From: Parcubacteria group bacterium
GTDB taxonomy: Bacteria > Patescibacteriota > Minisyncoccia > Phycocordibacterales > CALRHW01
DNA length: 7,866 nt
Direction of reading: 5' to 3'
Assembly: GCA_943359555.1 (NCBI GenBank)
Contig: CALRHW010000028.1
Span: 1 to 7,866 of the forward strand
Within the stretch, counting starts at the first letter, position 1; every line of letters starts with the position of its first letter. Shown in pieces: positions 1 to 6,122 of the stretch. A model generated the notes under the pieces. That model was not told the origin of the DNA, did not search any database, and worked only from the letters and a program-made list of their open reading frames with translations. Both the position numbers and the translations under genes were made by a program.

Positions 1-187
1 CAAGTTTCAGAATTCGTTTTTTCGCCAAAATTCGGAGCGTCGCAAAGCGACGCGACTGGGGTTTCCGCCAGAATTCGCCAAGGGTTTTTGAAATCCAAAA
101 AGAGCGAGCGGGACGCGAGGCGGGGGTTCTCTGTTCTCCGAACAGTCAAAATAGTAATTTTGTGAGCCAATCTTTAAGCGATAATTA
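1..187. repeat. Left arm of the inverted repeat flanking the recombinase gene
   Basis: Positions 1-129 are the reverse complement of 1563-1691 with two mismatches (positions 9 and 60), so 127 of 129 match. Matching resumes after a 34-nt left-only segment (130-163): 164-175 pairs with 1551-1562. After a 37-nt segment found only on the right (1514-1550), 176-187 pairs with 1502-1513. The arm looks more GC-rich than its surroundings and contains a perfect 7-bp hairpin (37-53, stem GCGTCGC, loop AAA). In the recombinase frame the minus strand here reads the same C-terminal tail but meets a TAA at 176-174, so it may be the decayed 3' end of a second, divergent recombinase gene. The window starts inside the repeat, so its outer end is unseen. 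Confidence 0.93.
131..162. promoter_or_regulatory. Twin perfect palindromes upstream of the recombinase
   Basis: Two perfect dyads lie one base apart. CTGTTC-TCC-GAACAG is at 131-145, and CAAAAT-AGTA-ATTTTG is at 147-162. Both lie inside the 34-nt segment that is present in the left repeat arm and absent from the right arm. They end 51 nt before the recombinase ATG, a position that suits an operator or a recombinase crossover site. No T-run follows, so they do not look like an intrinsic terminator. The function is inferred; only the symmetry is seen. Confidence 0.5.
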
Positions 188-213
188 TCAATATTTAACA
201 TAAACCTTTTTCT

Positions 214-1725
214 ATGAACAAATTCTTTCTTTATGCGAGAAAATCTACCGACGAGCCAGATCGTCAGATTTTGAGTATTGAATCGCAGATTGACGAGTTG
301 AAAGAATTTGCCGAGCGAGAGCAGTTAGAAATTGTTGAAACTTTTGTTGAATCTCAAACCGCCAAAGAGCCGGGGCGTCCAATTTTCAACAATATGCTCT
401 CGCTCATAGAAAAAGGGAAAGCGTCGGGAATTTTAGCTTGGCATCCCGATAGATTGGCGAGAAATAGTATTGATGGTGGGAAGATAATCTATCTGTGCGA
501 CCTCGGTAAAATCAAAGAGCTAAAATTCCCGACCTTTTGGTTCGATGCTACGCCACAAGGTAAGTTTATGTTAAATATTGCTTTTGGGCAGAGCAAATAC
601 TATGTAGATAATCTTTCAGAGAATGTGAAGCGCGGACTTCGGCAAAAAGTAAGACGAGGCGAACAAAGCGGTCAAGCTCTCACTGGATATTTGAATGACA
701 AGTTGAACAAGAAAATTATTCCCGACCCCGAAAAATTTCGCCTCGTCAGAAAAATGTTCGAAGTCTACGCTACTGGAAATTATTCTCTGAAAGATACAAG
801 GAATTTGCTCGCCCAAAAGGGCTTGGTGTCTAAAAATGGTAAAGTTCTCACTATTTCAAACACGCAGATGATTTTGAAAAATATTTTTTACTACGGAATG
901 TTTAAATTTAACGGAGAACTTTACCAAGGAAAGCACGAGCCAGCGATTACAAAGAAACTTTTTGATAAGTGCGCGGAAGTTTCGGCGAGGAATGCTCACC
1001 CGATGAAGCGAGGAATTATCAAAAATGTTTTTCGTGGAATATTTTTGTGCGGAGAATGTGGCTGTGGTATTACTAGCGAAGTGCAGAAAGGTCATACCTA
1101 TTATCGTTGTACCAAAAAGAAAGGTGTTTGCGCGCAAAAATATATCCGCGAAGAATTCCTCGCCGAACAAGCGAATGACATTATCAAAAAAGTTTCTTTG
1201 TCGTCCGAGTGGAAAGAATTCATGCTCGCTGAACTAGACAAGGAACAAGCGAGCAGTTTCCACTCCGACGCCCTTTTCGTTCAAAATCTGAAAAATCAAA
1301 TCAAAAGTGTTGAGGAGACGCTAGATAGGCTTCTTGACGCTCATTTGGACAGCACAATCACGAGCGAGGAGTATATCGCCAAGAAGCAAAAGCTCCTCAA
1401 CCAAAAAATTGATTTTTCAGAGAGATTGAAAGATTTTGAGCGAAAAGGCAATCGTTGGCTCGAACTTTCTAAACAATTCATTTTAGACAGTAACCAAGCT
1501 GTAATTATCGCTTCCGAAGAAAATCTCGAAGCCAAAAGAGATTTTCTTAAAAAGATTGGCTCGAACCCCCGCCTCGCGTCCCGCTCGCTCTTTTTGGATT
1601 TCAAAAACCCTTGGCGAATTCTGGCGGAAACTCCAGTCGCGTCGCTTTGCGACGCTCCGAATTTTGGCGAAAAAACGAATTCCGAAACTTGGCTGGGGGA
1701 CTTGGATTCGAACCAAAATAAATAG
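214..1725 (+). CDS. Large serine recombinase (resolvase/invertase family, zinc-ribbon type)
   Basis: This is a 503-residue site-specific serine recombinase, which would cut and rejoin DNA through a phosphoserine link. The N-terminal resolvase domain (about 1-150) opens with YARKS; S11 is the likely nucleophile, supported by R9, the Q25 region and the DRLAR motif (R80, R83). A Recombinase domain spans about 155-260. A zinc ribbon follows, with C279, C282, C299 and C306 (C284 is extra). A charged coiled-coil segment runs over about 354-412. The ATG at 214 places the resolvase strand directly at the N-terminus; no clear Shine-Dalgarno is visible, and a weak promoter-like pair (TTTAAG 173-178, TAACAT 196-201) lies upstream. 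Residues from about 450 to 492 are encoded in the inverted repeat. Residues 493-503 are antisense to tRNA-Gln, so the C-terminus is probably not a conserved domain. All catalytic motifs look intact. Integrase, invertase and transposase-like roles cannot be told apart from sequence. Confidence 0.93.
   Translation: MNKFFLYARKSTDEPDRQILSIESQIDELKEFAEREQLEIVETFVESQTAKEPGRPIFNNMLSLIEKGKASGILAWHPDRLARNSIDGGKIIYLCDLGKIKELKFPTFWFDATPQGKFMLNIAFGQSKYYVDNLSENVKRGLRQKVRRGEQSGQALTGYLNDKLNKKIIPDPEKFRLVRKMFEVYATGNYSLKDTRNLLAQKGLVSKNGKVLTISNTQMILKNIFYYGMFKFNGELYQGKHEPAITKKLFDKCAEVSARNAHPMKRGIIKNVFRGIFLCGECGCGITSEVQKGHTYYRCTKKKGVCAQKYIREEFLAEQANDIIKKVSLSSEWKEFMLAELDKEQASSFHSDALFVQNLKNQIKSVEETLDRLLDAHLDSTITSEEYIAKKQKLLNQKIDFSERLKDFERKGNRWLELSKQFILDSNQAVIIASEENLEAKRDFLKKIGSNPRLASRSLFLDFKNPWRILAETPVASLCDAPNFGEKTNSETWLGDLDSNQNK
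1502..1691. repeat. Right arm of the inverted repeat, inside the recombinase 3' end
   Basis: This is the mate of the left arm. 1563-1691 matches 1-129 inverted, 1551-1562 matches 164-175, and 1502-1513 matches 176-187. It encodes the recombinase C-terminus from about residue 430 to 493. The outer end of the visible match (1691) falls within the CCA end of tRNA-Gln, but the left copy is cut by the window edge, so the true end may lie further into the tRNA. The right-only segment (1514-1550) contains a perfect 11-bp stem, 1517-1527 with 1538-1548, around a 10-nt loop. The GCGTCGC hairpin recurs at 1639-1655. Confidence 0.93.
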
Positions 1726-1763
1726 CTCCAAAGGCTATTGTCCTACCATTAGACGATCCCCCA
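1690..1763 (-). tRNA. tRNA-Gln (anticodon UUG)
   Basis: The minus strand folds into a complete 74-nt cloverleaf. The acceptor stem TGGGGGA pairs with TCCCCCA. The D stem is GTCT/GGAC with loop AATGGTA. The anticodon stem ATAGC/GCTAT encloses loop CTTTGGA, which gives anticodon TTG (UUG) at 34-36. The variable region is short (4 nt). The T arm has loop TTCGAAT and a stem closed by one G-U pair. G73 and an encoded CCA complete the 3' end. The U1-A72 pair and G73 are typical of bacterial glutamine tRNAs. It lies about 26 nt beyond the dnaX stop on the same strand and could be cotranscribed. The recombinase gene ends antisense to its 3' half (1690-1725), so the two genes converge and overlap. Confidence 0.95.
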
Positions 1764-1794
1764 ATAAAACATACAATACTGCAATTTTGCACTC

Positions 1795-2910
1795 TTAGCA
1801 AACAGAAATAATCGCAACCTCAAGAGGTAAATGGGCGATATAAGCTCGGCTTGAATTTTCATAAGCCGTAAGCATTTCTAGCAATACAGATGAAGAAATA
1901 TTTATATCTTTCTCCCCGCTTAGTTTTTTGAGCCACAAAAAATCTTCCTGCGAAACTTGTGACGCGATTTGTTTTTCCATGGCTGGTGCGAAGCGAAGTA
2001 AAAGCACGAAACGCATTTTTTCCAAAAGCATTTTCATAAATACAGACATATCTACGTTTTCGTTCACCGTCGCCTGCACCACTGTCAAAGCTCTTTCTTT
2101 ATCTTTGTGTGCAATCGCTTCAATGATTTCGTTTATAAGTGTCGCGCGTGGGGCACCAGTAATCGCTTCTACTTCGGCGAGGGTAATTTTTTGGGCGGTG
2201 TTGGTGTTGGCGAGGGCGCCCGCAGGCGCGCCCGTTGTCACATCAGCCGAGCTGATAACTTTCTGGAGAATTCCTAACGTGTCGCGAAACGAACCATCGC
2301 CCAAAAGTGCGATAAGGTCGGCAGACGAAGCGTCCAATTCAAAACCTTCTTTTTTTGCCACATCCACGACATCATTTTTCAACATTGGCTGACTCGGCTT
2401 TTTGAAAGTAAGTGTCTGGCAACGTGACACAATTGTCTCTGGCAACTTTTCTATTTCTGTTGTCGCAAGAATAAAAACGACATACGCAGGTGGCTCTTCA
2501 AGAGTTTTGAGAAGAGCGTTGAATGCTTCTTTTGTAAGCATATGAACTTCGTCCACAATATAAACTTTGTATTTTGATTCAAAAGGGAGCGTCTGCACCG
2601 ACTCGCGAATTTCTCGCACGTCATCTATTCCACGATTGGATGCAGCGTCTATTTCATAAAGATCGTTTGCACTCGTACCGATTTCTTTTGCAAAAATGCG
2701 TGCAATACTTGTTTTACCTGTTCCGCGAGAACCAGCAAAAAGATACGCGTGAGAAATATTTCCTTGTTTAATAGAACCTTCTAAAACATTTACAATATGA
2801 TCTTGACCTATCACATCAGCAAATTTCTGCGGGCGATATTTTCTGTAAAGCACAACTCCTTGCGCACCGTTGCCCTGAGTGTCGTCTTTTTCTGAGCCAG
2901 ATTTTTTCAT
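1795..2910 (-). CDS. dnaX: DNA polymerase III subunit gamma/tau (clamp loader ATPase), short form
   Basis: This is the 371-residue motor subunit of the clamp loader, which loads the sliding clamp onto primed DNA. The family signature LYRKYRPQKF is at 21-30. Walker A is GSRGTGKT (60-67), Walker B is VYIVDEVHML (116-125), sensor 1 is LATTE (148-152), the SRC arginine finger is R163, and the sensor 2 region is GDGSFRD (204-210). Two things are unusual. The four-cysteine zinc module normally found between Walker A and IDAAS is missing, about 20 residues shorter than in E. coli DnaX. A Gly/Ala-rich insertion (about 226-240) is encoded by GC-rich DNA. The long tau C-terminus is absent, so this is gamma-like. 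The ATG overlaps the upstream dus stop as ATGA, which supports this start and suggests translational coupling. Confidence 0.96.
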   Translation of the reverse strand: MKKSGSEKDDTQGNGAQGVVLYRKYRPQKFADVIGQDHIVNVLEGSIKQGNISHAYLFAGSRGTGKTSIARIFAKEIGTSANDLYEIDAASNRGIDDVREIRESVQTLPFESKYKVYIVDEVHMLTKEAFNALLKTLEEPPAYVVFILATTEIEKLPETIVSRCQTLTFKKPSQPMLKNDVVDVAKKEGFELDASSADLIALLGDGSFRDTLGILQKVISSADVTTGAPAGALANTNTAQKITLAEVEAITGAPRATLINEIIEAIAHKDKERALTVVQATVNENVDMSVFMKMLLEKMRFVLLLRFAPAMEKQIASQVSQEDFLWLKKLSGEKDINISSSVLLEMLTAYENSSRAYIAHLPLEVAIISVC

Positions 2911-3932
2911 GTACTGATTATATCAGAATTTATATGTGTTTTTACAATCTCTTCTATTTGACTTGCAGTTTCTGCTTCCATTAGCTTGACTCGCAGTTCT
3001 TTTGCACCATCCCAACCATTTACATAAGCCTTGTAGTGTTTTTTCATAATAGCAAAATTCTTAGTATCTCCGAGAAGCTCTTCAAATAAATAGGTGTGCT
3101 CTACCATTATTTTTAGTCTATCTGCGATTTTGGTCGGCATTTTTTCTGGAGCAAAAAGCCACGGATTTCCGAAAATTGCACGACCGAGCATTACACCATC
3201 AGCACCACTTTCTTTGGCCTTTTTCTCTGCGTCTACAATATCAAGTGCATCGCCATTTCCAAAGATAAGTGTTTTACTTTTTAATCTGTCACGAATTTCC
3301 ACAGCACGCCTTACTTCTTCCCATCTTGCTGGCACTTTTGACATTTCTTTTCTTGTGCGAGCATGAATTGTGATAACTGCTGGCTCCTCTGCAAGAAGTT
3401 CTGGAAGCCAAGTGTCTAGTTCATTTTTATTAAATCCTATTCTTGTTTTTACAGATACAGGTAAATCACCCGCACCTTCTTTTGCTGCACGCAAAACGGC
3501 GCGAGCGAGCGCTGGATTTTTAATCATTGCTGCGCCAGCACCTTGTTTTTCAATGCTTTTATCAGGACAACCCATGTTGATATCAATACCGTCAAAACCA
3601 AGCTCGCGCGCGAGCTGCGCCGCGCGCCTCATCATCTCAGGCCTTGCCGTAAAAAACTGTGCCACTATCGGACGCTCCGTCTCCGAAAAAATTAAGTCTT
3701 TCATAAGCGCTTCATTTCCACCCATAAAAAGCCCATCAGCAGACACAAACTCTGTCCACATTACATCTGGTTTTCCATATTTTGCAATGATACGACGAAA
3801 AGCCGCGTCAGTGACATTGGCCATTGGCGCGAGGACAATAATCGGGCGGACAAAATCGCTACCAGCTTTTCCCGCTAAAGCAAGAGCTTGCGCAATTTTT
3901 TCATCTTTAAGTTTTCTCCAAAAATTATTCAT
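2907..3932 (-). CDS. dusB: tRNA-dihydrouridine synthase (Dus family, DusB/NifR3-like)
   Basis: This 341-residue FMN enzyme would reduce specific uridines in the tRNA D-loop to dihydrouridine using NADPH. The TIM-barrel begins with LAPMANVTDAAFR (34-46). The catalytic cysteine is C122 in NMGCPDKS. FMN and substrate contacts are expected at VKTRIGF (161-167), HARTR (190-194), FGNGD (224-228) and LGRAIFGNPWLF (249-260). A helical C-terminal domain follows. It starts with an extra stretch of about 28 residues before the barrel. The start codon lies 6 nt after the ftsQ stop and the stop codon overlaps the dnaX start, placing it inside one transcription unit. The Dus subfamily (A, B or C) is less certain than the family. 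Confidence 0.93.
   Translation of the reverse strand: MNNFWRKLKDEKIAQALALAGKAGSDFVRPIIVLAPMANVTDAAFRRIIAKYGKPDVMWTEFVSADGLFMGGNEALMKDLIFSETERPIVAQFFTARPEMMRRAAQLARELGFDGIDINMGCPDKSIEKQGAGAAMIKNPALARAVLRAAKEGAGDLPVSVKTRIGFNKNELDTWLPELLAEEPAVITIHARTRKEMSKVPARWEEVRRAVEIRDRLKSKTLIFGNGDALDIVDAEKKAKESGADGVMLGRAIFGNPWLFAPEKMPTKIADRLKIMVEHTYLFEELLGDTKNFAIMKKHYKAYVNGWDGAKELRVKLMEAETASQIEEIVKTHINSDIIST
2914..2926 (-). promoter_or_regulatory. Possible -10 box in a small palindrome before dnaX
   Basis: The last codons of dus contain a consensus TATAAT on the minus strand (2922-2917), centred in a perfect 5-bp dyad (CTGAT-TAT-ATCAG on the plus strand). It lies about 7 nt before the dnaX ATG. Any transcript would be nearly leaderless, and no good -35 is seen at a standard distance. 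It may be chance in AT-rich coding DNA. Confidence 0.2.
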
Positions 3933-3938
3933 AGAGCA

Positions 3939-4790
3939 CTACCTTAACTTAAAAAACAGTTTTTTACCAAAACGTAAATCAACATAATTTAATTTTGCAA
4001 TAAAATCATCTACTTTTGGAACAGTAATCTTATCATCCAAAAGTGAGTTAAAATTTTCAAGTGTTACAGAAAAATCTTCGCGGGCACTCAGAAATATTTT
4101 TCCACCACTACTCAGACGCAATTCTATACCATCATCATCAAACAAAATCACATCCGTAACCAAAAAACCGAGCTTTGTTGCTTCACCAATAAAACTACCT
4201 ATATCTTTAAACTCTTGATTTGAAACGTACTGCTTAGAAATAGGATCAGTCGTAGACGCTATGTGTCCGTAATATCGCACATACACATTTGCGGAAAATT
4301 TTGGAGCTTTTGTAAATATGAGCCCGTCTTTATTTATAAAATAACAATCATCAGAAAGTTTTAAGCTGTCTACGCTTTGCAAATCACTTTTACACCACAA
4401 AGCGTTTGGTTTGCGTTCTTCCACCATTACACCGATAGATTTTAAATTTTTATAAAAAACATTTACAGATTGCACGCGAGAAAAATTACGCAAAATATCT
4501 GCTTCTATTTTTTTGCGAGGGTAAATTAAAATATTACTTTTTGAAAAAAACCAGAGATAGTTGCCAGCAATCTCCGCACGCACATATTTATCTAACTCAT
4601 CGCGAGTAATCACTTCATTTCCTTCTATATCTATAGTATTAATAGTCAGACTAGATAAATGAGAAAAATACGGAGGAACAACCAAAACCACAGCTAAAAC
4701 TACCAGCGTCAAAAAAAACTTTAACAAAAACTGATTTCTTTTTTTGCGAGCAAATTCTGGTGAACGCAAAGTAGAGCGACGTTTTGACAT
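3939..4790 (-). CDS. ftsQ: Cell division protein FtsQ/DivIB
   Basis: This is a 283-residue bitopic membrane protein of the divisome, which links early and late division proteins outside the membrane. A basic cytoplasmic tail (1-20, rich in R and K) precedes one hydrophobic helix (about 21-42). A POTRA-type domain follows, recognisable from INTIDIEGNEVITRDEL (50-66) to VMVEERKPNALW (121-132). The beta domain ends in LNYVDLRFGKKLFFK, the family-typical C-terminus. Sequence similarity in this family is low, so the call rests on order and topology as well as motifs. It sits 10 nt after serS and 6 nt before dus rather than beside murein-synthesis or ftsA/ftsZ genes, so it lies outside a classic division cluster, at least here. 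The start has only a weak AAAGAATAG-like ribosome site. Confidence 0.88.
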   Translation of the reverse strand: MSKRRSTLRSPEFARKKRNQFLLKFFLTLVVLAVVLVVPPYFSHLSSLTINTIDIEGNEVITRDELDKYVRAEIAGNYLWFFSKSNILIYPRKKIEADILRNFSRVQSVNVFYKNLKSIGVMVEERKPNALWCKSDLQSVDSLKLSDDCYFINKDGLIFTKAPKFSANVYVRYYGHIASTTDPISKQYVSNQEFKDIGSFIGEATKLGFLVTDVILFDDDGIELRLSSGGKIFLSAREDFSVTLENFNSLLDDKITVPKVDDFIAKLNYVDLRFGKKLFFKLR

Positions 4791-4800
4791 TAACTATTCT

Positions 4801-6069
4801 TTATTTTTTCTTGATAATTCCTTTTCCCATATATTTGTGTAGGACTCCAGGAATAATTATTGAGCCGTCTTCTTGTTGATTGTTTTCAATGATTGAAATA
4901 AGAATACGAGGAAAAGCCATCGCTGTGTTGTTTAAAGAATGCACAAATTTCATTTTTCCATCTACATCTTTGTAACGAATATTTAACCTACGAGTCTGAA
5001 AATCATGAAAATATGAAGATGAATGTGTTTCGCCGTATGAATTTTCTCCAGCACGCCAAGTTTCAATATCATATTTTTTTACTTGCCCAAGTCCAAGATC
5101 ACCGCCACAATTTATGACGACATGATAAGGTAAGCCAAGTGCTTCTACTAATTCTTCTGCGTTTCTAGTCAGCTCTTCGTGAAGAGCGACAGACGTTTCG
5201 TGATTGGCTTCGCAAAGCACCACCTGTTCAAATTTAAAAAATTCATGAACACGATAAAGGCCTTTCACATCTTTACCGTGACTCCCCGCCTCGCGCCGAA
5301 AACACGGAGAAAATGCAAGCATTTTTAAAGGAAATTTTGTGCGATCTAAAGTTTCGTCCATATAATACGACATCGCACCAGCTTCACCTGTGCCTGCGAG
5401 ATATTCGCTGTCTTGAGTTTTATATAAATCTTCTTCACCTTGTGGCAAAAAACCTGTGCCAAGAAGTGACTCACGACGCACAAGTGAAGGCACCATGATC
5501 GGAGTAAAACCGCCTTTTGTGGTGAAGTGGTCAATGATAAATTGCCAAAGTGCAAAGTTGAGTAGTGCACCATCATTTTTTAAATAATACCCGCGAAAAC
5601 CAGACACTTTTGCTCCACGTTCAAAGTCCGCCATGTCTAGATTTTCCATGAGCTCAATGTGAGTTTTTGGTTTGAAATCAAATTTTGGAATTTCACCCCA
5701 AGTGCGGATTTCTTTATTGTCTTTATCGCTTTCACCTTCTGGCACAGAAATATCTGGCACGTTTGGCACTTGTATCATGTACATTTGCCATGCACGCATC
5801 ACGTCTTTAAGTTCATCTTCTTCTTTTTGAAGTTCATCTTTTAATCCGCGCATTTCTTCAATAAATTTTACGCGGTCTTCGGGAGACGCGTTTGTGATCT
5901 TTTCGTTGTAATCATTTTGCTGTGTTCTTTTTGCCTCAATAACAAAAAGAAGTTTGCGACGTTTGTCGTCTATAGTAAGGAGCTCGTCTACACTAAAATC
6001 TATGTGCTTTTTACGCGCCGCTTCTTTGACGAGGTCTTTATTGTCTCTGATGAATCTAATGTCTAACAT
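4801..6069 (-). CDS. serS: Seryl-tRNA synthetase
   Basis: This 422-residue class II synthetase charges tRNA-Ser with serine in the cytoplasm. Residues 1-105 form the coiled-coil tRNA-binding arm, beginning MLDIRFIRDNKDLV. Motif 1 is GFTPIMVPSLV (187-197). Motif 2 runs from FSPCFRREAGS (253-263) through RVHEFFKFEQV (273-283). The family block SSYFHDFQTRR (351-361) is clear. Motif 3 is NTAMAFPRILISIIENNQQ (381-399) with R388. The serine-site TxE motif is present as TGE (227-229), but the following residues (AGAMSYYMDE) differ from the usual VPL-type sequence. The ATG has AGG four bases upstream. serS is first in the minus-strand cluster, and its leader would include the large palindrome at 6097-6214 if the promoter lies to the right. 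Confidence 0.97.
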   Translation of the reverse strand: MLDIRFIRDNKDLVKEAARKKHIDFSVDELLTIDDKRRKLLFVIEAKRTQQNDYNEKITNASPEDRVKFIEEMRGLKDELQKEEDELKDVMRAWQMYMIQVPNVPDISVPEGESDKDNKEIRTWGEIPKFDFKPKTHIELMENLDMADFERGAKVSGFRGYYLKNDGALLNFALWQFIIDHFTTKGGFTPIMVPSLVRRESLLGTGFLPQGEEDLYKTQDSEYLAGTGEAGAMSYYMDETLDRTKFPLKMLAFSPCFRREAGSHGKDVKGLYRVHEFFKFEQVVLCEANHETSVALHEELTRNAEELVEALGLPYHVVINCGGDLGLGQVKKYDIETWRAGENSYGETHSSSYFHDFQTRRLNIRYKDVDGKMKFVHSLNNTAMAFPRILISIIENNQQEDGSIIIPGVLHKYMGKGIIKKK

Positions 6070-6077
6070 TCTACCTA

Positions 6078-6122
6078 TTTTAGCACAAGTTTTAAAAAAT
6101 AAATAAAGAAAGTGTGCTAAAA
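6078..6122. promoter_or_regulatory. Alternative hairpin next to the serS ribosome site
   Basis: TTTTAGCACA (6078-6087) is complementary to TGTGCTAAAA (6113-6122), giving a 10-bp perfect stem with a 25-nt loop. The same 6113-6122 bases also belong to the left arm of the larger 30-bp palindrome. The two folds therefore exclude each other in a serS leader transcript. The 6078-6087 arm directly abuts the serS TAGGTAG ribosome site (6071-6077). An attenuation role is inferred. Confidence 0.4.

Noticed and set aside
131..145. LexA-type SOS box
   Set aside because: The half-sites are GTTC then GAAC with a 3-nt gap, the reverse order of the Gram-positive GAAC-N4-GTTC box.
7..201. A 64-residue minus-strand open frame
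   Set aside because: It reads the left repeat arm in a frame different from the one the recombinase uses in the right arm, and has no recognisable domain or ribosome site.
1690..1725. LGDLDSNQ tail as a conserved recombinase motif
   Set aside because: It is simply the complement of the tRNA 3' half and T arm, so its conservation would reflect the tRNA.
1764..1794. Terminator between dnaX and tRNA-Gln
   Set aside because: Only a 5-bp TGCAA/TTGCA dyad with a 2-nt centre is present; too weak, and cotranscription with the tRNA is plausible.
3601..3616. Perfect 16-nt palindrome AGCTCGCGCGCGAGCT in dus
   Set aside because: It encodes ordinary family sequence (QLARELGF) with GC-rich Ala/Arg codons; probably chance.
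4012..4044. 9-bp inverted repeat near the 3' end of ftsQ
   Set aside because: It has a 15-nt loop, no T-run, lies in coding sequence and is followed directly by the next gene in the cluster.
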